The notes: a model not told the origin generated them from the sequence alone. A DNA stretch of 64,000 bases from Ustilaginoidea virens (GCF_000687475.1 NC_057317.1:4278501-4342500); one strand, 5' to 3'; shown: positions 25,838-38,378, counted from the first letter of the stretch. Numbers and translations are program-made.

Positions 25838-28689
25838 CTATGAAGATAGCGCCAGACAAGCATCTACCGCCAGCCCAACCCTGTTTGCAGGACCCGTCAG
25901 TACACCTTGCGAAAGCAGTCAACCGAGTCGAAAGTGAACCTACCTTCCTTGCTTCTGGTACACCACATCGCTGATGACGTCTCTGTCGAGGTCGGGAAAC
26001 ATGCCTGCCAATGTCTCCACCACATTGGTGTGCTCGGCTCGGTGTAGTCGCCGGGCCTCTGCGGCTTCTGCACTTGCCTGTCTGGCGGCGGCTTCTTCGG
26101 CCGGCAAGGCGCGTCTCGCCAGTGTTTCCGAGCTTGACTGCTGCTGCTGCTGCGGCGGCGGCGGCGGCGGCGGCGGCGGCAGAAGTACCCGCGGAGAGGG
26201 CGGCGCGTCCAGATACGGCGGCCGAGGTAATTGCCGATCTTGGAAACCTTGGGATCGGGGCGCGCTTGCCGCGGCAGACGACAAGGGGTTCGCTTCGTCC
26301 GAAAACATCCTGCCTATGGTGCTGAGCGGTTTCTGGATCGTGCGGAGCAGCCCGGTGATGGCGGCGCCGTCTTGCGACTCTCCCTCATAGGGGGAAGTCG
26401 CGCGTCTCGGGGTCGAGCCTTCGGCCGCGTCGGTTGACCGGCGACGAGCGCTTGGTTCGCCGGGGAAATGCAGCCCCGTCTTTTCGCTGAACACGGTTTG
26501 ATGCTGGTGGTCGGGCGATGCGGTCTGGTGCTTCTCGGCGATTGCTGAGACGGCAGCTTCTACGTTTTTCTCGAACTCGTCGTCGGAAATCGTCAAGGAC
26601 GACCGATCCATGTTTTCGATGAACTGGACGGCTCCCATCTGCGCAAGGGCGGGAAAAGAAAACAGGGAAGAAGAAGAGAAGTGAGAATGAGCGACGGAGA
26701 GGGAGAGCTGCAGTGTTGACGTACCAAGGACGAGAGATAGTAACCGGCCTCGCCGCCGAGCTTCTCCTGATTTCTAAAACGCAAAATATACTGCACGTTG
26801 GAGACCAGATGTTCGGGGTTGCACTGCAAGACGACGTAAATCAGCAGCGGCATGAATGAGTCCGCGGACGAGTCGGATTTATTGTGCTTCAACAAGCCTG
26901 CGCAAATGTCGTTAGTCTGCACCACCAAACCCCCCCCTCCCCCCCTCCCCAACCTGGAGGGATGCAGGCTTACCAAAGATGACTTTGGAGCAGTTCAAGA
27001 CGCAGATGATCTTGTCACGCGGTGCTCGATACGATTTGATCTTTAAGAGCTCTGGAGAGGCGGTGGAGTGAGTTAGTCGCCCATCATCTCTCGCGCCACC
27101 CAAACCAGGGTTTTCTGTTTGACCGCGGCAGAGCGCGGCAGAGCGCGGCAGGGATTACCTTGCTGAGCGAGCTTCAGAAACCTGCGGCCGCTGTCCCCGA
27201 CGGCTGGGACGTCCAGATGCTCCAGCTTCACCCATCCGTAAATGTTGATCTTTTGCGTCAAAATCTCGTCTCTCTCGACGTCTTCCTGGTGCTGGCCCCT
27301 GCGGCCAGGCCCCAGGGAGGCATCGGCCCCCCTCCTTTTCGGCTTGGCGCCAGGGATGGGCTTGGGGCAAGGGATTGCCGGGGAGAAGGTCTGGGCATAC
27401 AGGCGGTTCATGACCAGCTTTTCCATGCCCTCGCGGGCATTGTCAAACTCGGCGTCCGACACGTCCTTCCAGACATCGCACAGCACCATCTTGTTGGCGA
27501 TGAAGGCCAGAAAGTCCCCTATGATCTTGACCTGCTCGTGAACCATCCACTGCTTCTTGCCAAACTCGGACAGGAACGACTTGAGATACCTGGCGACCGG
27601 ATCGGCCTTTTTGTTCCGCAGCTGCTCCAGGAACCTGTGAAAGCCAAAAGGGAGACTTGGCTCGGGTTCGGGCTCGGGCGGGGGCGGCCTGTGTTTGGCA
27701 AGTTGCGGCGACGGCAGCGACGTGACACTAGGCGGGTGCCCATCTTCCGTCGACCTCGGACGATTCGCAAAAACCGAATCTTTGGGGGGCACGGGGGGTC
27801 CCTGATCTTGCAGGCCCCGCTCGTTGGATCGATCGCCTCGCTCGCTAGACGGCGATGATGTGGCTACCCGCAAGGAGGAGAATTCCGAGACTTGTTTCGA
27901 TAACGACTGTGAACTAGGCTCCAGGCTGGATTTCCTGGGGGGGTGCTGAACAGGTGCGGCAAACATGGGCGAAGCAATCTCCAATCTGGGGCTCATGACT
28001 TCGTCTGCGCCCGGACCGCCTCCTTCCTCGCTAAACTGCTCCATTATGCTCTGGATCTCGGATCTGGAGCCGCCATCCTGCTCGTCCTCGCTAGCGTAGC
28101 TTTTGTCCTCTTCTACATCTGATCGTGAAGGCGAAGGATCGCCCGACCTGTGAGACCTCGCGGCGGAGGATGGGCTTCGGGAAGGAGGCTGTGAAATCAT
28201 GGGGGTAGCGGGCGTCGGGTCGACATACGAGGGCTGTACAGCGGCGAGATGGTGAGCCGCGTGCTCATGATGCGATGTTGGCGTGGGAGCTTTGATGGTT
28301 GTGACGGAGGAGGCCATTGCATCAGCCGCCTCGGAGTCGGCCAAGTGGCACGGCGCTAGAACAGGCTTGTCGTTGGAGGGCTCCGGAGGCGCGACTGCGA
28401 CTGCGACTGTGACTGCGTAGGCTTCGGTGGCAGCTTGGGGCATTGGGTTTGCTCTTGACACTGGTCCCTCGGTGGTCGGAGCTTCCGCCGAGTCGATTAG
28501 TGCCGAAGCTCGGGTTTTCCCCCGCGGATCCGGAGCATGTTGCTCTTGCTCGTCGTCTTGTTCGTATACGGGGCCGGTTTGCGGTGTAGATGACGCGGGT
28601 TGACTCGTGCTCGTACTGCGGGCATGGTTATTCGAGGACTGGGTTGTATCGCTAACCCCGTGGGCTGTGGGCTCCTCCGACGGTGACAT
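25838..28689 (-). CDS. vps9: VPS9-domain Rab5 GEF with C-terminal CUE-like domain, 839 aa
   Basis: Five minus-strand exons (28689-27159, 27051-26974, 26897-26725, 26638-25944, 25880-25838) total 2520 nt in frame. About 345 N-terminal residues are low complexity. A helical bundle begins at LPFGFHRFLEQLRNKK, followed by the VPS9 catalytic core with DEILTQKINIYGWVKLEHLD, PRDKIICVLNCSKVIFG, SADSFMPLLIYVVLQCNP and LVSNVQYILRFRN. The extreme C-terminus (VVETLAGMFPDLDRDVISDVV ending VGLAVDACLALSS) resembles a ubiquitin-binding CUE domain and is completed only by the 43-nt last exon. VPS9 proteins load GTP on Rab5/Vps21 GTPases in endosome fusion and vacuolar sorting. The start was placed at MSPSEEP because the upstream open frame is proline-rich leader-like sequence running through a G/C homopolymer. 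Confidence 0.9.
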
Positions 28690-29898
28690 GCACGGCAGTT
28701 TGTGGCAACGGTTTGAAGCGGAAAGAGAGAAATTATAAACAAAGATTGCAAGAATTAAGTCGGTCGGTGGAGCTGGGTGATGGCGTGAAGCTCTCGAATG
28801 GCGGCTAGAAGCATGCGGTGAGGAGAATTGCAGGGGGCGAGGAAGGGAAGGGGGAGGGGGGGGGGGGGGGGGGGGCGTGTTGCTTAGATCAGGGACATAA
28901 GTTTGGTGTATGGTAACAGAGCTCAAGCAAGCCTCAAGCCTGGCCGTTGCGTTGTCGGGAGGGAGCAAAAAAAAAAAAGGGAAAAAAAAGGCGTTGGGTT
29001 TGGATGTGATGGCACTCGAGGCCAGAGCTTGCAGGATTCAGGATTTAGGAACCAGCGGTTGAATCTGAACCCATTTGATACAATCTACAGGCTGGGATAG
29101 GCTTGGGAAGGAGCGAAGGCGCGGCGGGGGGGCGAGACGCTGGGAAGATGACGAAACATGGAGGTCGCTGTTATAGCCGTCCAGGGCCGAGGTCGTGGTA
29201 CTTGACACGGCAGCCATGGGTGGTACGGATACTGGGTACGGAGTACATGACATACCTGCAGCTTGGGAAGGGGGGCGAATTACAGCTACCTTAGGTACCT
29301 ACCTACCTAGGTAGGTACCTTACGTACCTAGGTAGGTACATAGGTATGTACCATCTTTTACAGAGCACCTTGGGGGGTTCCTAGTCTCGGGAGCCTCGGG
29401 AGGTGCCCGGGAGGTGCCCGGGCAGCTCAATCAACCCGTTGAAGCAACAAAATGACAGACAGAAATCATGGAGAGGTCTGGTCAATGTTTTCCATGTCCA
29501 GTACATCGCAGCCGGCTCCGAGGCCCCCTCCCCCCCGTCCTTGATGGCCATGTGGGTAAATTTACTGCCCCAGAACCGCCTATTCCGGACCGACCTACAC
29601 AGACGTCCCCATGGCCACAGCAGACGAGTGACAAGGTGACAAGCAGAACAGATGATGCCGGCCGGCCCCATGAGCCAAAGCGATTCGCGTGTGCCAGTCA
29701 AGATATACGCGCGCCTCGTAGCGATCAAAGTCTCGGAAATGACATGTTCAGTCGAACCAAACAAAAGGGGGGCATTCGCAGATGAGCTAGTGCAACGAAA
29801 GAATGAGAGAGAAAAAACCCAATCCCGCCAAAAACGCCCCGGCGCCGCTCGACCCGAATTTTTTTATGAAAAGTCCAACAGGTTGCAGGGTGCCAAGG
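28690..29898. other. intergenic, VPS9 upstream region with GGTACC-rich patch
   Basis: Promoter side of the VPS9 gene. A G homopolymer of about 20 nt lies near 28,856-28,875. At about 29,282-29,352 there is a dense run of GGTACCTA/TAGGTACC units, several of them palindromic. A TACGGAGTAC palindrome occurs near 29,240. No gene is seen. Confidence 0.65.
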
Positions 29899-30392
29899 CT
29901 ACAGGGTGATTGCGCCCCTTCGGTTCTCTCGCACGTGAAGCAGGCCCTGGAAGCCGCAGAAGAAAAGAAAAGCCTGCAGATGGGATACAGCGTCAGTGGG
30001 GAGAGCGCACAGGGGCCCGGACCCGGACCCAAGATGCTTTGTTCTGATTCAACCGTCCAAGGGGAGGAGGAAAAGGGGGGCCTCGCGTACCGCGTAGACG
30101 ACGACGGCGGTCCAGATGGTTCCAGCAATGGCTTTGCCGTCCTCGGGGCTGGGGCCGTTGACGTCACCGGTAAACTCTTCGTGTCCGCTTCGGTAGAGCC
30201 CGGCTAGTGCGCTGAGAATCACGATGGCGAAGACGGAGATGACGGTGCTGCAGACGGAAACACTCGAATGTCAGCGTGCGGCAAGCGAGTCGCAGGCCCT
30301 TGGGCGGCTCAAATGGTCTTGGTCGGGCTCTGGCTCTGGGGGGAGAAATCTTACCACGACCAAGCGTGCATGGCACTGACGACGGGCTTCAT
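29899..30392 (-). CDS. V-ATPase V0 subunit f homologue (YPR170W-B family), 89 aa
   Basis: Tiny three-exon gene on the minus strand: 30392-30355, 30247-30091 and 29973-29899, total 270 nt in frame. The product begins MKPVVSAMHAWSCTVISVF, then IVILSALAGLYRSGHEEF, PSPEDGKAIAGTIWTAVVVY and FLFFCGFQGLLHVRENRRG. The order of elements (MKPVVS start, first helix, HEEFTG loop, PEDG, second helix, CGFQ and basic tail) matches the yeast YPR170W-B small membrane subunit of the vacuolar proton pump V0 sector, which is 85 aa. All junctions have standard GT/AG; intron 2 has a CTGAC branch site. No exon exceeds 160 nt, so an ORF scan would miss it. Function in proton pumping is from the family. Confidence 0.87.
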
Positions 30393-30457
30393 GATGGGAG
30401 TGTATCGGCGTCTGGCCGGCTGGCTCCGGGGGAAGGAATAAGCGAGGCCTTTTTTGG

Positions 30458-30516
30458 CGATGGCGATGGTGACGGTGATGGTGACGGTGATGGTGATGGT
30501 GATGGTGATGGTGATG
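30458..30516. repeat. GATGGY hexamer repeat
   Basis: About nine copies of GATGGC/GATGGT or GACGGT, just upstream of the V-ATPase f start. Confidence 0.9.
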
Positions 30517-31105
30517 AGTGTGCTGTGGTTACATGCCATGCTGACGGATGAAGTGTTGTTGCGCTGGTTCGGCTGGGCTAAGCCACATGTGGGTTGAGGA
30601 CATCAAGCTTCAGCCACAGCCACAGCCAGCAGCCAGGGGGGTCAGCCTCATGGCTTCGTGTTCGTGCGTTGCTTCGTACACCCGTGATTGTGTGTTCAAC
30701 CTCGAGCATCAATCATTTGACAGTTGCGCGAGTTTGCGCGCACCTTCATTTTCGTGGCTTCTGTGCAGCCTGCAAAGAAAGATGCAGTGGCTGGGCCATC
30801 GTCAGCGGCTCGTCACTGCCTGCTCAGCACTGCCGCGGTGAGCAACGGAAGCCGCAGTTTTCTTCTGACCGTTCGTCAATAGCTGTTTCGCCACCCTTGT
30901 TCCCAGCACTGGGGATTTGCTTGGAGTATTCGAAGCATTCACTCCTGGCAAGGCATGATGATGATGATGGTGATGGTGATGGTGATGATGGATGATTGAC
31001 CCGTACAGTTGAGTTGATCGCTCGGTCCAGGGTCTTTTGCAAAATCTCGAGCACGCACAATCACAACAGACACGGTCCTTTCCAGCCCATTCTTCTTCGT
31101 CTTCG

Positions 31106-31190
31106 TCTTCGTTTTCGTCTTCTTTCTTTTTCTTCTTCTTCTTCTTCTTCTTCGTCGTCGTCGTCTTCTTCTTCTCCTCCTCCTCCTCTC
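31106..31190. repeat. TTC/TCG trinucleotide repeat
   Basis: Pyrimidine-rich trinucleotide array that is open on both strands and encodes nothing recognisable. Confidence 0.9.
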
Positions 31191-31960
31191 GCTCTCTTGG
31201 GGTTCTACCTCCTCACAGTCACGACTGGAACAGTCTTCTTCCAACGCCCCAGAGTCTGCATCCTGTCTTGCAAGCCAAAATGTCCTCTTCATCTTGGCAA
31301 AACCTTGATCACCACGGGACGCTAGGCTTCAGAGTTCACAGTGCAGCCGTCGGCCGTCCACAGAAACCACGGGCTGGACTTGGGACTGCATACAAAGTGA
31401 CTGCATACAGTGACTGCATACTCCGTACTCCGTACAGTGCATGCTAAACACATCCGCACGTGATCCCAAGCCCACACGCACCTTTCCGAATCGCAGCTTC
31501 ACGCTTCACCAGCCAGCCTTCAGCTCCCGAGTCCCGACCCGACCGTCTTTTGCGAGGCAAAACCAGTTGTCCAATTGTGGGAATCCGACACCCGAAAAAC
31601 CAAAGGGCGCAAGAGGACAAGAAAAGCCGGACGCGAGGTGTGGTGTCTCTTGTATCTGACTTGACCACATATCCCATATTAAATTAGCTGCAGGATTTTT
31701 TTTTTCTTTTTTTTCCCTTCTTTTTTAGTCCTTTTTTTTTTCCTTTTTTCCTTTTTTTCCTTTTTTTCCTTTTTTTTTTTTTTTTTTCCCTTCCTCATGC
31801 CACCCACCTGGTGCGGCCGCCGTGTTCCCTCAGCGTCAAGACTCAAAACACCCGATGCGCCGAGAGTCCGAGACCAGAGACAAAGCTCCACCCCGAGATA
31901 TTCCACGATTTGCCCGTTGAGACAGCTGCCTGTCTCTGTCCCGTCTGTTCCTTTCTCTCT

Positions 31961-31963
<3 letters not shown>

Positions 31964-32005
<42 letters not shown>
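31964..32005. repeat. poly(T) tract, 42 nt
   Basis: The longest T run in the window. It follows CTCTCT and ends 25 bp before the proposed start of the TPR-like gene, so it lies in the promoter, leader or a leader intron. Confidence 0.95.
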
Positions 32006-32029
32006 CAAAACACTTGCTGCAGGGCCAAG

Positions 32030-34425
32030 ATGACCAACGGGTCGGGCATGGACAAGAGTGCCCGGGCAGCCGAGAGCACCAGCAATGCCGCCGACTCCTC
32101 TTCACCCGCAGGCGCATCCGACACCAGCGCAACCCGACTGCCACAGGCGCCAACCTCGTCGACGGCGAAAAAGACAAAGACGGCCAGATCCGACAAGCCT
32201 TCTGCCCCGGCCTCGTCGCCCAACTCTCTAATCATATGTCGCAACAAGTAAGTCAGTCGGTCGTCGGTCGTCGGTCGTCGGTCGCCGGTCGTCGCACGAT
32301 CGGCCATCACCCTTCTCCGCCCAATGGCAGAGGCAAATGGCAAATGCAAATGCAAATGGCAGAGCGTGACGGGCTGACGGGCTGCCGGGCTGCTCGCAGG
32401 CATTGGCGCTTCATATCATCCTTCCATGGGCCGTGGTTGCAGATGCCCGTCGAAATGCTGCAAGTCATTGCCAACATCAACTACAACACTGTGCGGCCTC
32501 GCCCCGTAGACCCTGCCGTCGTCTTCGACATTCTCAAGGTCCGCCGAGGCGTGGACGAGGCTACTGCCTTCGCCATCGGCGCTGCCAATGACCTGGCTTC
32601 ATCTACCCTCATCAACGTCAACGGGGCTGTCCCCTACCTCAACTCGCTAGGTCACGGCGCCAAGCTGAGCAAGGAAAGAAAGCTGCGGATGCGCGAGCTT
32701 GCCTGTCAAAGGCTAGCTCGCGCATATCGACTCGACGAGATAGCCTGCAGCGTCGCGACCATGCAAGGGGCCTCTGCCTTGGAAGACGTTGGCGGACTCG
32801 TGCTGCAACGGAACCGCGACGACCTCGACGCCAAATACGTCCACTTCTTCCATGAAAAGATCCCTTCGAGGCACCTGGTCGAAAGCACCGACCTGCAGCC
32901 GCTGACGGACATTATCGCTTCAGGCCACGGCGAGGCCGAGGCCCTTCGAACCCGCGCAACGGTCAAGGTCTTCCAGGAGGACCTCGAGGGCGCCATCCAG
33001 GACCTCACGGAAGCGCTGAAACACAGTCGGTACCGCGACAAGGCTGCCCACGATCCGGGCTCGGCGAAACTCGCCGACGGACCGCAGGACGCCCAGCAGA
33101 TCCGCAACGGCAAGAAGAAACCCGAGCTCGTCTTGCCTGAAAATGATCAACCGAGCGGCCTCGGGCCTCAGCTGCTGTTTCAGAGAGCCCTGGTCCACCT
33201 CACCATGGCGTGCCGACACGTCGAGGGTAGCGTACGCGCGCCGTCCACGCCTCGGGTGCCGCTTGGCACGGGCCCTGCAAGCCCCAGCACCACCACTGCG
33301 TCAACAGCAGAAGCAGAGGCAGCAGGAGCAGCAGAAGAAGCAGAAACAGCAGAAGCAGCAGAAGCAGCAGAAGCAGCAGAAGCATCAGAAGCAGCAGAAA
33401 CAGCAGAGGCAGATGACGCGCAAGCTTCCGTACCGGAAGAACAGCTGGATTGCCGAAAGCTTGTCAAGCTCTGGGCCAAGAGGGCCCTCAAGGATTACAT
33501 GTCCTTCCTGTCATGCTTCGAGTACTCGCCCAACCTACCCGTCAAGCTGCTGTCCGAGTTCAACGAGCGCGTGAGCTTGGTCGCCAACGGCATCTTCAGA
33601 CACCCCCGAATATCAAACGCCCCAGCGGCGCGCCCAGAGCACATTGTTTACTCGGCATCGGAGCTCTTCTCGTCCGTCCCGCCTCCGCACCTCCCAGCGT
33701 ACCCTTTGCAACCGTCGGCGACGAGAGGCGCCAAAGCCACCACTTGCGAGATTGTCACGTACCACCCCCTCTTGACGGATGCCCTCCACGCTCTTCTCCT
33801 GTGTCACTGTCTGGTCCAGACGTCGGCCAAGGAAATCCAGCGGCACGCCTACATGGTCGCCCGGCTGGTGCGGCTGTGCGACGGGTACCCCGTCTTCCAC
33901 GCAAGCAGGTCGGCTGCCCGATCCGACTGGGTAGAAGTGATTCGCCGAACCAAGAACTGGCTGCAGCTGGATTCGACCTGGGAAGCACTCTGCGCGCCGG
34001 TCAACATGCACGACGGCGACGCAATTTGCGACCACCACAAGGACGCGTCGTCCGCCGCCGCCGCCGCCTCCCTCTTCCTCCTCCCCCGCGGAGGGGCAAG
34101 CTCAGCCGACGACGCCTCATTGCCCAGTCCATCCGGAGCAGCGGGGGGGGGTTCAGGAAACACCTCGACGGGCGGCGCGCTCGTTGCCCCGCAGCCATCC
34201 GTGTTGAAGGGGGGTTCGGAGCCTTGCGCGGTGCCGTGGCCGGCAGAAGACGCGAGAGACTTTCCCTTCCTCACGGACAGAGCCGTCCCCGTGAGTCGCT
34301 GGATCCGCGAAGTCCCCACAGTCACGGGCACGACCAAGCGCAAGAAGCGTTCCAAAAGAATGGGCCGCAAGGGCGACTTTGTGCACGTCGGCGGCATGCA
34401 AGAGCTGGCCGTGAGCCAGTCTTGA
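32030..34425 (+). CDS. TPR-like conserved protein of unknown function, 747 aa
   Basis: Two exons, 32030-32247 and 32400-34425, split by a 152-bp intron (GTAAGT, acceptor CGCAG). Exon 1 encodes a Ser/Thr/Lys-rich N-terminus; exon 2 opens with HWRFISSFHGPWLQMP. Helical repeats are suggested by ERKLRMRELACQRLARAY and by VFQEDLEGAIQDLTEAL, the latter a typical tetratricopeptide second helix near residue 260. A GCA-rich stretch encodes an Ala/Glu low-complexity insert near residues 375-410. The C-terminus is basic (KRKKRSKRMGRKGDF). Proteins of this kind recur in filamentous ascomycetes without a defined role; TPR units usually mediate protein binding. The frame stays open upstream and inside the intron, but the splice restores a better protein. 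Confidence 0.82.
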
Positions 34426-35079
34426 CGGTCGGGCTGTGCTACATGGGGGGGGGGGGGTGGGCTGTGGGCGTATGTCGACAAAATATATATATATATATAT
34501 TAATCCTCGAAAAAAAAGAAAAAAAGAGCTTGCAAAAAGGTGGACAGCCAAAGAGGAAGAAGGCATGACTCTATTACTTCTTCGTTACACCTGAAATAGG
34601 GATCAGGCCGCGCACATGGTCCATGCCAGTGATAATTTGGTTTTGCTTATTTACAATCGCCCAGCGGAGACGCCCATGCCCATTCGCTTGCAGCCATCGA
34701 GGCGCCCGATGCTGCCCGCCCCTTATACCTGCAGACGTGCGAAATCGCACCCCTCAGCTTCGGCGGAGAATAAGAAGAAGAAGAAGAAGAAGAAGAAGAA
34801 AGAAATAAAGTGTCTAACATGTAATCCCGCAGACTCGTGTCCTGCTGTACGGAATGGTATACATTTGCCCGGGTCCCTCTATGGGCTTTGCCAAAACGCC
34901 CGAAACCAAAACAAAGGAAACAAAAAGGGGCCAAGTTCACCCAATACTGCGCAAGATATCTCGTAGCAAAGCAGGGGGGGGGGGGGGGGCAAGAAAACAG
35001 AAAACAGAAAAGAAGATGAAACATAACTAGTAAGGGCAAAAAAAAAAAAAGGTGTAGAGACGGGGTCCCCCAGCGAATC
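34426..35079. other. convergent intergenic region
   Basis: Between the TPR-like gene and the zinc-cluster gene on the minus strand. It contains a G run and an (AT)n tract near 34,485, an AAG array near 34,775 and another G run near 34,975. No gene is seen. Confidence 0.65.
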
Positions 35080-38000
35080 TTAGTACCACCGCACATCTGC
35101 CATGCTGTGAGTGGCGCTCAGAAACGCGTCAATGTCGCCCACGCCCTCCGTCTCCAGGGCATTCATCAGCTCCACCTGCTGGGACTGGGTAAGACTGCCC
35201 TGCCGGCCCGGAAGGAAGCCGTAGTGGGCCTGGACATCGAAGCCCGTCGCCAGGTTCTGCAAGCCGCCGAGGTGGGCGGCGGCCGGGGTTGCCGCGAACC
35301 CGTTGGGCAGGGCGCCGTTGAAGAAGCTGGTGCTGGTGCTGGTGCTGGTGCTGCCGCCGCCGCCGCCGCCGCCGCTGCTCATGGGACCAAAGTTGTATGG
35401 CGAGATGAAGGGGGCGGGGGGCGAGAACCAGTCGGCCGTCGAGGAGGCCATTGGCAACGAGCGCTGGGGCACCGAGGGCCGCGGCGTGGGCGCAAACTCG
35501 GCCGCGACAGGCGGCGGGGGGGAGGCCACGTGGTCGTGCGTGGGGACCACGCGAGGAGCCGACGAGGACGAGGCGTCGGATAGCGCGGGAGGCCGCAGCG
35601 ATAGGGGGGCCGGCGACGACAGCGTGGTGCCGGCGGACACGCTGCCGGGGGCCAGCGACTCTGGCGGCGTCGGCATTTGCTTCAGGCCGTGGTCCATGGA
35701 GGACGGGGTGCCGTGATCCGGCGGAGCGGCGGCGTCGGCGGCGGCAGCGGCGGCGGCCGAGGTGGCTGCTTGGACGGCATCCTCGGGAGACCCCTCGGGC
35801 GGGAAGTAGGAGAACCTTCTGCCGCTCGAGTCGGTGGCCGGGTTGCAGAAGATGGAGTTGGACCGGAAGGACGGCTGAGGCGGAAGGTAGTTTGGGTCAA
35901 ACGTGTAGGCGTTCATGGACTCGGACGGCGAGTCAAACACGAAGCCGAACTGCGGAGGGCTCATGAACGGCATCTGATCCTGGGGCGCTCCCGGGTGCGG
36001 GTACGCGTCGGGCGAGGACTGCGGCGGCTCCGGGACGGATGGCGGACTGGCAAAGGAAAACAAGGCTCGGCTGCTGCTGGATCCCCTCTCGTAGCTCTGC
36101 AAGCAGGCTTTGGAGATGATGGCGTAGAGCTGGGACGTGTACGCGGTGCCGGGCCATCGCTCCACGCACTTGTCGAGGCAAGCAAGCGCCATGTTGACCA
36201 GGTCCTCGACCTCTTGTCGCGGATGGAGCTGCCGGACTTCTGCGTACGACGTGCACCACAACAGCACGTTCAGACTCGAGGTGAGCGTGAGAAGAAACAC
36301 CCAGGTAGCGCTGGAGAAGCCATGGTCCAACTGCTTCTGCATCGAGCTGATGACGTGTTTGGAGCTGTCGAAGCAAATGCCCACAGAGCGGGTTGACGGA
36401 TGGGGGACTTGGGGGGATGGCCTATGCAGGACCATCCGCGTATGGTGATACAAGCCTGCAAACCTGCGCTCGTGCGGATCAGCGACGGACCTTGATCAGG
36501 GCTGGGAACGGCGGGAGCCTAAAGGGGAAAGGGGGGGAGAAAAGAGAGAGAGAGAGAGAACAAAAGAAAGGAACTGGAAAGCCCATACCATGGCGGACTC
36601 CAGGGTGGATTTGGCGGCGCCGTGTCCAGCCATGTCTGCAACCGCTTCTCGATCGAGGCGTACCAGGGATGCGAGTCATTGTTTGGTTCCGGCTGTTTTT
36701 GCTCGTACAGCGTTCTTTTTATCTCTGCTTGGATTTCTCTCGACTTGATGTAGTGCAGCGCGACGCATTTTCGCTCACTTGAAGGTCCGGCCGCCATTCC
36801 GCTGGTTGTGATGTACTCGTCATCAACGTCGGCGAACAAGGTGACATCGAGTCTGTCGTTTCCGGTTGCGAAGCCGCTGGGTCGTCCCATGTGATAGGAC
36901 AGCTCAAAATCCAGCATGGCCACGATCCATACGAGGCGCCGTCGCATGTCGATTGCTTTCGCGTCCGTGTTGTAGCTTGCAGAGATGGTCTTCTCGTCCG
37001 TGAGCCCCTCTTGCTGGCAAATTCTTGCCGCGAGTCCTAGGACATAGTACACTGGCGTCCTCGCAGGGGTGAGGAGGGAGTAATGGCCGATCAAGACCAG
37101 ACACTGCAGGGTTTTGAGGTCCTTTGGCCGTATCACAGCCTCAGCGTACTGCATTGCCGACAAGTAGTAGCCGTCGGCCAAGCCAGCGTACTGTGGGTCG
37201 CACAGGTGCAAGGAGATGGCGATGACGATACGGAGCGCAAAGTTCTTGTAAGGATCCTTGTCGCCATTGTAGACTGCCTCCATGTCTTGTCGGAAACTCG
37301 GCTCATGCAAGACGGGCCAAAACGTCTGCGCTGCGACGGCTGTCAGAATCTCGAGGGATCCTAGATAGAGTGAGGAAGGGGGAGGGGAAGGGGGAGGGAA
37401 GAAGGGAGAGGGAGGGAGCGGCATGTCTTACATTTCTTGATAAATAACTGGATGAGCTTGTCCATTGTTGCACGAGAAGGCAGGCCCGTCGCAGGACGCT
37501 CGCTAATCATGGGATAGCTCTTCTTTCTACCGCTCGGCGGCCCGGTGAACTGAATTGATTGCATGCGGGCCTGGCTCTGAGCCCGGATTTCAGGAATAAG
37601 ATCCGATATGCGATTGGATGCTGTGTACCGCTTCGCCTCCTCCATAAGAAGCCGAGTCATAGCTATGCCACTGCTGGGGCCAAGGTATCTCGACGTTTCG
37701 TCACTCGCCCTGAGCCGGATCATGCCGCCAGGCCGTACCATATCCTCGGCCGTTCGTGGGTAATCGCTCTCGTCATCTGTGAACTGGGCCAGCTCGGCCT
37801 CGAGAGCCCTGACCCTGCCCTGCAGCTTGATTACATAGTAGCGGTTGATTTTCTGCCCCTTGGCTGTATCCAGGTATTCGCACGTCGAGCCGGATCTCTC
37901 GCACGGGAGACAGCGAGGCAAAGTGGGGTCGCAACGCGTCTTGCGCTGGGGAAAAGCAACTTGGTTAGCATGCGTTATGTATGACATTGGTTTTGCTTGA

Positions 38001-38225
38001 GCTTCGCGGCGCGAGCGTTTGTGACGAAAGATGCGTGCTGCTCACCTGACGACAGCGACAACAAGCGGTAAGAGTGTGCGCAACACGATGACTGGGGCCG
38101 TCATTATCGGAGAGGTCGTCGATAGTGGCCAGAGGTGGTTGTTGCTGATACTGAGAAGCGTACGTCTGATGGGGCCGAGGAGGGACGGAACACAGGCCCT
38201 GGCGAAAGATGTGGCCTGGATCCAT
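35080..38225 (-). CDS. Zn2Cys6 transcription factor with Fungal_trans-type middle domain, 942 aa
   Basis: Four minus-strand exons: 38225-38046, 37945-37432, 37339-36589 and 36463-35080 (2829 nt). The zinc cluster CCRCRQ/RKTRC ... CLPC ... C is split by intron 1 between the second and third ligands. It is followed by a linker and coiled coil (YVIKLQGRVRALEAELAQ). The middle homology region includes FWPVLHEPSF, LAARICQQEGL, RRRLVWIVAMLDFELSYHMG and YHHTRMVLHRPS. The C-terminal 350 residues are low complexity with Gly, Ala and Ser tracts. The acceptor at 37340 was chosen because the alternative 21 nt upstream creates a TGA at the junction. The intron 36588-36464 removes an unrelated Ser/Pro-rich reading. 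Targets are unknown. Confidence 0.85.
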
Positions 38226-38288
38226 CGTTTTGATCGACCGGTGTTGAAATTTTTCTTTTGTTCTCCTCTCTCTCCGTCTCTGTCTCTG

Positions 38289-38378
<90 letters not shown>

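Larger units (their letters stand above)
30393..32029. other. divergent intergenic region with many microsatellites
   Basis: Shared upstream region of the V-ATPase f and TPR-like genes. It contains GATGGT, GATGAT and TTC arrays, T-rich blocks near 31.7 kb, TACTCCGTACTCCGTAC near 31,419 and a 42-nt poly(T). The sequence TTGCTGCAG shortly before 32030 could be the acceptor of a 5' UTR intron. No gene is seen. Confidence 0.6.

Noticed and set aside
27160..27858. 232-codon plus-strand frame opposite VPS9
   Set aside because: Shadow of the conserved VPS9 exon.
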